Part shown: positions 34,087-41,765 of the stretch, in pieces | Layout of the letters: each line of letters starts with the position of its first letter | Numbering within the stretch: position 1 is the first letter of the stretch | Origin: Actinotignum sanguinis | GTDB lineage: Bacteria; Actinomycetota; Actinomycetes; Actinomycetales; Actinomycetaceae | NCBI RefSeq assembly: GCF_003957255.1 | Contig: NZ_QDIE01000002.1 | Location: 1 to 64,000 of the forward strand | Length of the DNA: 64,000 nt | Direction: 5' to 3' | Notes under the pieces: generated by a model | Told to the model about the DNA's origin: nothing | Databases searched by the model: none | The model's input: the letters and a program-made list of their open reading frames with translations, nothing else | Program-made: the position numbers and the translations under genes

Positions 34087-35454
34087 ATGACTCTGACAAC
34101 GGGAGGTCTCCTCGGTGTCGCTCTAGCAGCGATCGCCGTTTTGCTCTTCCTTATTATCGTATTCAAAGTCAACGCTACAGTCGCACTGATTCTAGTATCA
34201 GCCCTGACTGCTATCGCTACCGGAGTCCCAGTCAGCGAGCTATTCGATATGCTCTTGACCGGATTCTCGGGCACCGTTGGCAAACTCGCTCTCATTATCG
34301 GGTTCGGAGCAATTATTGGACGCATGCTTGAACAATCCGGGGGCGCTGAAGTACTCGCCCAAACCCTGCTGCGCTGGTTTGGGGAAAAACGAGCACCTTT
34401 AGCACTCTCAGTAGCTTCGCTCTTGTTCGGCTTCCCAATTTTCTTCGACACCGGACTCATCGTCATGTTCCCGATCATCTTCTCCGTTGCTCGCCGCCTG
34501 GGCGGACCAGTACTCTTGTATGCCTTGCCGGCAGCTGGAGCGTTCCAGGTCATGCACGGACTCATGCCACCCCACCCCGGCCCGGTGGCTGCGGCTACCA
34601 CGATGAACATTAATATCGGGACCGTGCTCCTGGTCGGTTTAATCATCGCGATTCCCACCTGGTATCTCGCCGGTTACCGCTTCGCACTGTGGCTTTCGAA
34701 GAGGTTCGATGTTCCCATCCCTAACGTTTTAGGATCGCAAGAATCCGGGCGTGAACTACCCGGGAAAGAACCCGGCTTCGCAACCGTCCTCTTTATTCTC
34801 ATGCTCCCGATCCTGTTGATTACCGGTAACACGGTGACTAGTACTTTGCAGTCAGCTGGGATCATCCCAGAACACGCGGCGTGGGCAAGCGCCCTGAAAT
34901 TCTTCGGTGAAACCGCGGTAGCCCTGTTCGTTACCGCTCTGGTTGCATCAATCATTTTGGGTTATGTACGTAAAGTACCCTGGAAGAATATCGACAAGAT
35001 CAACGACGCCGGGTTCAAGTCCGTTGCAGCGATCGTCATGGTGGCCGGTGCTGGCGGTATGTTCGGGTCCGTGTTACGTGAAACCGGTATTGGTACCGCA
35101 CTTGCTAACACGCTAGCTGATCTTGGTATTCCCCTGCTCCTGGCTGCTTACCTTATCTCCCTGGCACTACGAGTCGCACAAGGCTCAGCAACCGTGGCCA
35201 TCCAAACCACCGCCGCCTTGCTCGCGGCTACCGTATCAGGAGCAGGCCTGAACGATATCCAAACCGCACTCGTTGTCGTGGCAATGGGAGCAGGCTCGTT
35301 CTTCGCTTCTCACGTCAACGATTCCGGGTTCTGGCTAGTAGGCGGCTTCCTCCAGGTAGATACGAAAACTAATTTGAAGATGTGGACCACGTTCACCTCG
35401 GTCATATCCCTCGTATCCTTCGCTTTCTGCACCCTTGTTTACGTAATCGTCTAG
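34087..35454 (+). CDS. GntP-family gluconate/sugar-acid permease (iol-like operon)
   Basis: A 455-residue membrane protein with about 12-14 helices. GntP family segments are clear: GFGAIIGRMLEQSGGAEVLA, GFPIFFDTGLIVMFPI, HGLMPPHPGPVAAA, GAGGMFGSVLRETGIG and GAGSFFASHVNDSGFW. These proteins import aldonates with protons. As the last gene of the iolA-iolC-aldolase operon it predicts entry of an acid, such as 5-dehydro-2-deoxygluconate, in place of inositol. Confidence 0.93.
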   Translation: MTLTTGGLLGVALAAIAVLLFLIIVFKVNATVALILVSALTAIATGVPVSELFDMLLTGFSGTVGKLALIIGFGAIIGRMLEQSGGAEVLAQTLLRWFGEKRAPLALSVASLLFGFPIFFDTGLIVMFPIIFSVARRLGGPVLLYALPAAGAFQVMHGLMPPHPGPVAAATTMNINIGTVLLVGLIIAIPTWYLAGYRFALWLSKRFDVPIPNVLGSQESGRELPGKEPGFATVLFILMLPILLITGNTVTSTLQSAGIIPEHAAWASALKFFGETAVALFVTALVASIILGYVRKVPWKNIDKINDAGFKSVAAIVMVAGAGGMFGSVLRETGIGTALANTLADLGIPLLLAAYLISLALRVAQGSATVAIQTTAALLAATVSGAGLNDIQTALVVVAMGAGSFFASHVNDSGFWLVGGFLQVDTKTNLKMWTTFTSVISLVSFAFCTLVYVIV

Positions 35455-35475
35455 AAAGCTCTAACTCACAAAACC

Positions 35476-35527
35476 ACGTGTACGCACCCGCGGGCTGGAT
35501 CTACACCCACCACGGGTGCGTACATGT
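35476..35527 (+). terminator. Hairpin terminator after the GntP permease
   Basis: ACGTGTACGCACCCG (35476-35490) pairs over 15 bp (one G-T pair) with CGGGTGCGTACATGT (35513-35527), followed by TTTA. It closes the iol-like operon about 20 bp after the permease stop. Confidence 0.7.
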
Positions 35528-35570
35528 TTAACTTCCTCACGCACATCCTGAATGACATGCTCTCGTGGGC

Positions 35571-35632
35571 GTCAAGCACGAGTTAAATCCGCACGACTAG
35601 CGCAATTGTCAAGCGCAAGTTAAAACTGCACG
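35571..35632. repeat. Two 25-bp direct repeats resembling an IS21-type element end
   Basis: The copies at 35571-35595 and 35608-35632 agree at 21 of 25 positions (both begin GTCAAGC and share AGTTAAA and GCACG). Spaced copies of a repeat of this kind (G-x-AAGTTxAAACTGCAC) occur at the ends of IS21-family elements. No transposase gene or opposite end is recognisable nearby, so this looks like a relic of a deleted element. Confidence 0.4.
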
Positions 35633-36379
35633 CCCTGACCGAACAGGCAATCTTGCCCGACGCCCAAGCTTCCCTATCTATACCACCACTCAACACCCGC
35701 CGGTGGTCGGGCTGTTTAGAACGGGTTTTTGAAGAACCGTGGTGAGTATCGTGAAGCGCGATTACCCTGGTTGGTGTTGATCTGACTGGACCTTGCTAAG
35801 GCTTGGGCGGTCTGGGAGGCGTAGCTGCCACTGTCGGCTTGGCTCTGATTGGCCGTCACCAGCAGTTCCGACGGCATTTATGTTCCTCAAGATCCATATG
35901 AGATATTTTCGGGCGTTACTTACGCTTGCCCCACCAACGTTGGACTATTGGTCGGCGGGCACGCCCGCCGGTGGCGGTGCGTTTTGAGTGGTGGTACCGA
36001 TAGGGGCACTCGGGCGCCGGGCGAGGTTGCCCGTTTGTTGAGGGCGTGCAGATTCAACTTGCGCTAGACCTGCGGTTCGTGCTCGGCCTGGTGGTCTGGC
36101 AGTACTAGAAAGTCTGGCTAACCATTATCGAAAGTGCTTCACGGCCTTCACATCTTGCTTCACGATCTCCACCATGGCGCTTCAAAATACCCGTTCTATA
36201 CAGGACGGCGTTACTGCCACCCCACAGGCCAACCACTGGCCGGGCAGCCGTGTCAACAGTAGATGGATATATTGTCGAAGAAGCTACTGGACTCCTCATC
36301 TAAAAAGTCAATGAACTCCAAGTCCAAATACACGAAAATCCCACGTAGCTGGCGGAGCTATGATGCGGCCATCACATAG
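35633..36379. other. Decayed non-coding segment between the permease and tRNA-Met
   Basis: About 750 bp without a convincing gene. Short frames are interrupted in every phase, the composition is mixed, and small GC-rich inverted repeats occur (for example near 35955-35975, GGGCACGCCCGCCGGTGGCGG). A fragment reading AAVSTVDGYIVEEATG near 36245-36300 could be the remains of a coding region. Together with the adjacent IS21-like repeats I interpret it as debris from past insertions and deletions. Confidence 0.4.
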
Positions 36380-36453
36380 TGCCCCCGGCAGGACTTGAAC
36401 CCGCGACCGATGGATTATGAGTCCACTGCTCTAACCTGCTGAGCTACGGGGGC
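36380..36453 (-). tRNA. tRNA-Met (anticodon CAU), elongator type
   Basis: Minus strand: acceptor GCCCCCG/CGGGGGC with discriminator A, D-arm TAGCTCAGCAGGTTAGAGC, anticodon stem GTGGA/TCCAT with loop CTCATAA (anticodon CAT), and T-arm GGGTTCAAGTCC. The ACTCATAAT context is typical of elongator Met rather than the Ile-lysidine tRNA. A TAGAAT -10-like box lies at about 36466-36471. tRNA genes are frequent integration sites and this one adjoins decayed sequence on its 3' side. Confidence 0.93.
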
Positions 36454-36540
36454 AGCGCGTAAATTCTAACAGCTCCTAATTGGTCTGGGCCCCAATCATC
36501 AGGCTCATCTTTCACATCCAAGAAAACAGGTAGAATATGG

Positions 36541-36580
36541 GGGCGTTCCGGCCTTTAGAGTGCGTCAGACCGGAACGCCC
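36541..36580. terminator. Hairpin downstream of the DHDPS-family gene
   Basis: A perfect 11-bp inverted repeat (GGGCGTTCCGG, 36541-36551, with CCGGAACGCCC, 36570-36580) and an 18-nt loop. It lies just past the stop of the aldolase gene and likely ends that minus-strand operon before the tRNA. Confidence 0.65.
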
Positions 36581-36613
36581 AGCTTTTGAAAAATAGAAAC
36601 TTGTCGTCTAAAT

Positions 36614-37504
36614 CTATGCGCGTACTTCGCGCAGGAGCGTCGCGATTTTCTCCGAATCCTCCACACTCAACGGCACCTGCGGGGCACGCATCAACGGCGA
36701 GCACTCCACCCCACACAAACGCACCCCCTCCTTAATCGCAGCAATGAAAATATCACCGATCTCATACACCGCAGCCAAACGAGTAATCTTCCCCAGCTCA
36801 ACAGCCGCCCCCGCAACATCTCCAGCCTCATAAGCCGCATGCATCGCCGCGAAAACCTCGGGGATAAGATTCGTCAAGCCAGAGAGCACCCCAGCCCCAC
36901 CACACACCCGATTCCCAATGTAATACTCATCAAAACCAGAAAGCACCGCAAAATCCGGACGCACCTTCCGCACCTCACGAATCACCCGCCGCGTATGACT
37001 CTGAGTATCCACCGTATCCTTAAGCGCCACAATATTCGCATGCCGGCCAGCCAACTCCGCCACCAACTCCGGACTCAAATCCGCACCCGTACGCTCCGGG
37101 AAGTTATAAAGCATCACCGGCAACTGCGTCGCACCCGCAACCGCGTCATAAAAATCAAGCGCCCGCCCATACGAATGCCCGAAATAGAACGGCGGAAGAG
37201 CAACCACACCATCAACCCCGGCCGCCTCAGCTGCAGCCACATTCTCCAGCACCTCACCCAGCCGGGCCGCACTCACCCCGGCCAACACCTGGAAGCGCCC
37301 CGCGGCCTGCTTGACCGCAAACTTCAAGAACTCGGCCTTCTCCTCGGTGGCAAAGGAGAAAAACTCCCCAATCGAACCGAAGAAAAGCACCCCGTTGAGC
37401 CCGGACTCGGCAAGACGATCAACATGGGCAGCCATCGCCGGATAATCAATCGCACCCGAATCATCGATCAACGTGACCGACGGGCAGTACACACCAGAAA
37501 ACAT
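36614..37504 (-). CDS. Dihydrodipicolinate synthase-family aldolase
   Basis: 296 residues from the ATG at 37504 (GAAGGGG site); a longer frame to 37564 lacks one. DapA/NanA-type TIM barrel forming a Schiff base: GSIGEFFSFATEEKAEF (G-S-x-G-E), YNFPERTG with the catalytic Tyr, and the Schiff-base lysine in IVALKDTVD. The paired FucD-like dehydratase suggests it cleaves a 2-keto-3-deoxy acid such as 2-keto-3-deoxy-L-fuconate to pyruvate plus an aldehyde, rather than making dihydrodipicolinate. Bifidobacteria use a DHDPS-family enzyme for this step. Confidence 0.85.
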   Translation of the reverse strand: MFSGVYCPSVTLIDDSGAIDYPAMAAHVDRLAESGLNGVLFFGSIGEFFSFATEEKAEFLKFAVKQAAGRFQVLAGVSAARLGEVLENVAAAEAAGVDGVVALPPFYFGHSYGRALDFYDAVAGATQLPVMLYNFPERTGADLSPELVAELAGRHANIVALKDTVDTQSHTRRVIREVRKVRPDFAVLSGFDEYYIGNRVCGGAGVLSGLTNLIPEVFAAMHAAYEAGDVAGAAVELGKITRLAAVYEIGDIFIAAIKEGVRLCGVECSPLMRAPQVPLSVEDSEKIATLLREVRA

Positions 37505-37639
37505 TCCAACCCCTTCCAGGTTTGGGCATATAAAAGCTACCCATTTCCATGTCTCACGCATCATTGCGACTTACTTCGAACGATAACAGGAGGAATGCGA
37601 ATCCATACCCGCGCAAAACACTAGAAGACAATAAGTTGC

Positions 37640-37703
37640 CGTAGGAAACATCGCTGACCGGCGCGCTGAATCATTGAACACGCCGGCCAGCGATAGCCCT
37701 ACG
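37640..37703. other. Long interrupted inverted repeat between GntP permease and aldolase genes
   Basis: CGTAGG (37640-37645) and ATCGCTGACCGGCG (37650-37663, one mismatch) pair with CGCCGGCCAGCGAT (37681-37694) and CCTACG (37698-37703). In the transcript this forms a strong stem between the permease and the aldolase. It may reduce read-through or stabilise the upstream part. Confidence 0.6.
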
Positions 37704-37728
37704 TTAGGACCAAATTATTGAATTTACA

Positions 37729-39186
37729 CTACAACAGGAAGAGTCCAAGACCCCAAACCAGAACTAGCCCAACAATGGAGATCAAACATGTCATCACTGT
37801 CCAGGTCTTAAACATCTCGGGAAGAGTGAACCCGAAGTACTCTTTTACCAGCCAAAGGCCCGCGTCGTTTACGAAGGAGAAAATAAACGACCCAGCACCG
37901 ATTGCAAGGACAAGAAGACCTGTTTGGATCGGATCATAAGCAAGTGCAGTGGCTGTCGGCTCCAGAATGCCGGCAGTAGTAATGGCCGAAACGGTCGAGG
38001 ACCCTGTAGCCACACGCACGAACACCGCAATCACCCAAGCGATCAAGATGATCGATATATTTGTGTTTTCTACAAACTTAGTGATCATATCTCCAATGCC
38101 GGTATCAATCAGAAGGTTCTTGAAACCGCCACCAGCTCCGAGGATAAATACAATTCCAGCAATGGGACGTAACGATTTCCCGGCTTCATCGTTAAGCTTT
38201 TCCCACGGGTACCTTGTCGTAACGAAAAGCGTGAGAGATGCAAATACCAGTGAAATCAGAAGGGCAATCTCGGGATTCCCGATAAACTGCAAAATCTGAG
38301 CACCCATTTCCTTGGAATCGTGAAGGTCAGGGCGGACCATCATGATAATCGAAGTGATCAAGAGAAGAATGGCCGGCATGGTGACACAAAGCAAAGACAA
38401 CCCGAAGGAAGGCTTACGACGGCCTTCAACACCGTCCTCTTTATCCGCCATAGCGAACGTGTCCGGTGCACCGCGCGGCACGATGCGCGTCGAGTACTTC
38501 GCGAACAGCGGTCCGCAGATAATAACAAGAGGAATAGCAAGGACGATGCCCATACCCATCGTGATGCCCATGGAACCATTCTCAAAGGTTTGGAGAGCGG
38601 CGGTGGGCCCGGGGTGTGGAGGAACGAGTGCCTGCATTGCACAGAGGCCCGCCAGGGCTGGCATCGCGATCATCATAAGGGGCATCTTAGATTTCCGCGT
38701 AACCATGATGATCACCGGAGCCATGATGATCAGTCCAACATCAAAGAACAGGGGCAACCCAATAAGAGACCCGATGAGAGCCATTGTCCAAGGGAGCATC
38801 TTGCGAGACGACTTCGAAATCAGAACGTCAACTAAAACGCCGGTCGCTCCCGTTACCATCAAAACCGCACCCAGCATTGCACCGATACCGACTAGAATAC
38901 CGACACTTTTAGTGGTGTCTCCAAAGCCGTCAAGGAAGGCGTGGACGGTGTTCATCAGCCCGAACCCGGATCCAATTCCGGTAATCAGGGCCGCAAGCAT
39001 AATCGCGAGGAAGGGGTGAACTTTCGCCCAGCTAACCAAAATAATGAGGATGGCAACGCCGGTTACGATACTAATGAGAAGCGCCGCCGGGTTAAGACTT
39101 ACTTCCGGGATATCGCGAGCGAAAGGTAAAAGTCCCTGGGGTATTGAGCTTTGTAGCTGACTCACACCTACAAATAAAGAATTCAT
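37729..39186 (-). CDS. GntP-family sugar-acid permease (fuconate-like operon)
   Basis: A 485-residue integral membrane permease of about 12-14 helices with GntP hallmarks: GLPLFFDVGLIIMAPV, MQALVPPHPGPTAALQ, GAGGGFKNLLIDTGIG and GAGSFIFSFVNDAGLW. It lies between fucD and the aldolase gene, all on the minus strand, and probably imports their acid substrate with protons. It is clearly a different paralogue from the permease at 34087. Confidence 0.92.
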   Translation of the reverse strand: MNSLFVGVSQLQSSIPQGLLPFARDIPEVSLNPAALLISIVTGVAILIILVSWAKVHPFLAIMLAALITGIGSGFGLMNTVHAFLDGFGDTTKSVGILVGIGAMLGAVLMVTGATGVLVDVLISKSSRKMLPWTMALIGSLIGLPLFFDVGLIIMAPVIIMVTRKSKMPLMMIAMPALAGLCAMQALVPPHPGPTAALQTFENGSMGITMGMGIVLAIPLVIICGPLFAKYSTRIVPRGAPDTFAMADKEDGVEGRRKPSFGLSLLCVTMPAILLLITSIIMMVRPDLHDSKEMGAQILQFIGNPEIALLISLVFASLTLFVTTRYPWEKLNDEAGKSLRPIAGIVFILGAGGGFKNLLIDTGIGDMITKFVENTNISIILIAWVIAVFVRVATGSSTVSAITTAGILEPTATALAYDPIQTGLLVLAIGAGSFIFSFVNDAGLWLVKEYFGFTLPEMFKTWTVMTCLISIVGLVLVWGLGLFLL

Positions 39187-39224
39187 CTATATTTCCTTTT
39201 TCTGACGAGTGCACCGTCCGCACC

Positions 39225-39296
39225 GCCGCACGCGGGGAATCCAGATGGATTACCAATAGCAAGCAGCGACAGCTATTTATTTAGCCCGCGTGCGGC
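39225..39296. other. Perfect 12-bp inverted repeat between fucD and the GntP permease
   Basis: GCCGCACGCGGG (39225-39236) is exactly complementary to CCCGCGTGCGGC (39285-39296); the 48-nt loop is AT-rich. It occupies most of the gap between the fucD stop and the permease start. It may act as an attenuator, an RNA-processing hairpin, or an operator. Confidence 0.6.
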
Positions 39297-39322
39297 AGTG
39301 GAACGTGGCTTTCCCGGGAGAA

Positions 39323-40606
39323 TTAGCCTCGGTAGAGGTACTTTTCAGCGGTTTCCTGAGTCATCTCAGCACCGTTGCCGGGAGCCGTTTGCGGCATATA
39401 GTTGCCATTCTTGATAACTGTCGGGTGCACAAAGTGTTCGTGTTGGTTATCAACGTACTCAATCAACCGGTTCTCCATAGTTCCGGATACCGCGACGTAA
39501 TCAAACATCGCAAAGTGCGCCACAGCTTCGCATAGACCAACGCCGCCAGCGTGCGGGCAGACAGGCTTATTAAACTTCTTGGCAAGCAGGTATTCGATGA
39601 CCAGTTCCTGCGGGCCCGCAACACGGGTTGCATCAATCTGCATGATTCCAAACGCATTCATTTGGAGATACTGCTTGAACATGATCCTGTTCTGCATATG
39701 TTCGCCAGTTGCTACAGGAATCGGATTAATAGCGCGTGCAATGGTTGCATGTCCCACCACATCATCCGGCGAAGTTGGCTCTTCAACCCATGCCAAATCG
39801 AAATCATGGAATTCATTAATCCAAGAAATCGCATCAGGAACGTCCCACACCTGGTTAGCATCAACAGCCAGCTTCACATCAGGACCAATAGCTTCGCGAG
39901 CCAAGCCAAGACGCCGAATATCGTCTTCGACGCGGCGCCCCACCTTCAGCTTGATAAGCTTGAACCCTTTTTCTTGAGTCTCTTCCTTACACAGCGAGAC
40001 CATCTTTTCATCTGAGTAGCCTAGCCAACCCGCAGCAGTGGAATACCCGGGGTAGCCATTTTCAAGAAGGTTGGCAATTCTTTCTTGCTTACCACGCTGA
40101 CCGTCCTTTAGAAACTCAATAGCTTCTTCCGGGCGAAGCGCATCAGAAAGATAACGAAAATCAAGGGTTGCGACCAACTCTTCCGGTTCCATTTCACCCA
40201 GCAGGCGCCACAGAGGCTTTCCAGCACGCTTGGCTTTAATATCCCAAAGCGCTGAGAGCAATGCACCGATAGCCATATGCTCCACGCCCTTCTCGGGACC
40301 AAGCCACCGCAGTTGGGAATCCCCTACGAGTAGATCCCACGCGAGTCGCATATTGTCGAGCAGCTCTTCAACATTACGCCCAACGAGCGTGTGAGCCATA
40401 GAGTTCATTGCCGCGCAAACGACATCATTTCCACGACCAATGGTGAACACAAACCCAACACCGATAATTCCATCATCAGCGTCAGTAGAAATCTCTACAT
40501 AAGCCGACGAGTAGTCAGGGTCGGGATTCATCGCGTCCGAGCCAGAGAGCGTGTTAGATGTGGGGAATCGAAAATCGTACGTTTTTACGCCGGTAATCTT
40601 ACTCAC
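39323..40606 (-). CDS. L-fuconate dehydratase (enolase superfamily)
   Basis: A 427-residue enolase-superfamily enzyme that dehydrates an aldonate to its 2-keto-3-deoxy acid. The N-terminal capping domain has FPTSNTLSGSDAMNPDPDYS, typical of L-fuconate dehydratases, along with AAGWLGYSDE. The barrel carries KLIKLKVG (acid/base lysine), metal ligands in LAVDANQVW, WVEEPTSPDD and ATGEHMQN, and the His-containing CPHAGGVGL. L-fuconate is the best guess; L-galactonate-like acids are also possible. It heads the minus-strand operon fucD-permease-aldolase and is divergent from an IclR regulator. Confidence 0.85.
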   Translation of the reverse strand: MSKITGVKTYDFRFPTSNTLSGSDAMNPDPDYSSAYVEISTDADDGIIGVGFVFTIGRGNDVVCAAMNSMAHTLVGRNVEELLDNMRLAWDLLVGDSQLRWLGPEKGVEHMAIGALLSALWDIKAKRAGKPLWRLLGEMEPEELVATLDFRYLSDALRPEEAIEFLKDGQRGKQERIANLLENGYPGYSTAAGWLGYSDEKMVSLCKEETQEKGFKLIKLKVGRRVEDDIRRLGLAREAIGPDVKLAVDANQVWDVPDAISWINEFHDFDLAWVEEPTSPDDVVGHATIARAINPIPVATGEHMQNRIMFKQYLQMNAFGIMQIDATRVAGPQELVIEYLLAKKFNKPVCPHAGGVGLCEAVAHFAMFDYVAVSGTMENRLIEYVDNQHEHFVHPTVIKNGNYMPQTAPGNGAEMTQETAEKYLYRG

Positions 40607-40978
40607 GAGTAAACTCCTTTGTTTTAGTTACCCACCGTGGAAGTTCCACGCCATGAACCCTAGTCCCATTTGGGGAACTATCCTAGGACCTTTTGCAACC
40701 AAGATTTACACCCAGTGCGTAAAACTGCACAAATACGCGAGTTTAGAATTTAGGTATGATACACTTCACAAATCTTCATAATCTCACCAAAGCTACAGGA
40801 AATAATAATTTCAGAGTCAAAACGAATGCGGGGCGACTCTTCCCCCATGACTTTGAATCGTTTCCGGTTCCTCAAGGCCCCTCACGAGAGGAGGCGCACA
40901 AGCAACAGCCAACCATCTACAATGAGTTCCATAAAATGGAACTGGTGGTCCGTATCAATCTAGAAGAAGGTTCTTCTC
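40607..40978. other. Regulatory region between fucD and the IclR regulator
   Basis: 372 bp between divergent genes without a convincing gene. Near 40676-40690 there is a partly palindromic AACTATCCTAGGACC, and 40705-40760 is AT-rich with a repeated GTGCGTAAAACTGCAC-like stretch followed by GGTATGATACAC. These are plausible IclR operator and promoter elements, unproven. Confidence 0.4.
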
Positions 40979-41737
40979 TTGAGTACCAAACAGAGCCCGA
41001 GCGCAGCCGATAAAACTCTCATTGTTCTTCAGGCAGCACTGCAGCACCCCCGTTTTACCGACATCGTTAACGCGACCGGCCTGGCAAAATCTAGTGTGCA
41101 TCGCCTTCTCCAAACTTTGGTGAAGTACGAGTTCATTGCGGTAAGCCCGGACGGAAACTATTACGCCGGACCGGCCGCTTTGTCACTCGCCGCAACAGCA
41201 TTCGAAAGAATCGACATCTCTCAACAAACGAAACCCTACATCCGACAACTTGCCCGCGAAGTTGGGTGCCAAGTGCACATTGGGGCGAGGAACGGTAAGG
41301 ATGCCGTTTATGTTGCCATACAAGAAACTGATACCCCGTACCGCATACCATCACGAATTGGGGATCGGCTTCCTCTCCATTCAACTTCAATTGGTAAGTG
41401 TTTCCTCGCCGAGGAAGAGGATGAGGCGATCATTCGTTACGTGGCAGAGATGCAACTCCCTAAACATACACCCCGAACTATTTCGACAACCGTTGAACTG
41501 ATAAAAGAAATCGACACAGTTCGTGACCGTGGATTCGCTATTGACGACGAAGAGAATGTGCCCGGAATTCGGTGTGTTGCCGTGCCTATTCGCAACCATC
41601 TTGGGCGTGTGAACCATGCATTATCAATCACGACTTTAACATTGGAGAAAAGCATGGACGAAGTCATTGCCTTGGTTCCTCAAGTTAAACAAACCGCAGC
41701 AAAGATCTCGCGTTCTCTTGGTGCTAAAGAATCCTGA
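40979..41737 (+). CDS. IclR-family transcriptional regulator
   Basis: A 252-residue regulator starting at TTG with a GAAGAAGG site. The N-terminal winged helix (FTDIVNATGLAKSSVHRLLQTL) is followed by a GAF-like effector domain (VHIGARNGKDAVYVAIQETD, STSIGKCFLAEEED, GFAIDDEENVPGIRCVAVPI). It probably represses or activates the divergent fucD-permease-aldolase operon in response to a keto- or aldonic acid. Confidence 0.9.
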   Translation: MSTKQSPSAADKTLIVLQAALQHPRFTDIVNATGLAKSSVHRLLQTLVKYEFIAVSPDGNYYAGPAALSLAATAFERIDISQQTKPYIRQLAREVGCQVHIGARNGKDAVYVAIQETDTPYRIPSRIGDRLPLHSTSIGKCFLAEEEDEAIIRYVAEMQLPKHTPRTISTTVELIKEIDTVRDRGFAIDDEENVPGIRCVAVPIRNHLGRVNHALSITTLTLEKSMDEVIALVPQVKQTAAKISRSLGAKES

Positions 41738-41765
41738 GAATGATCAACCGAGTAGTTGGGCTTAA

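Noticed and set aside
35633-36379. A functional transposase or small gene in the decayed segment
   Set aside because: All frames over about 60 codons are broken, and no DDE, serine or tyrosine recombinase motif is seen.
36380-36453. A prophage or integrative element attachment site at tRNA-Met
   Set aside because: I found no second copy of the tRNA 3' end in the window and no integrase gene; only the decayed neighbourhood is suggestive.
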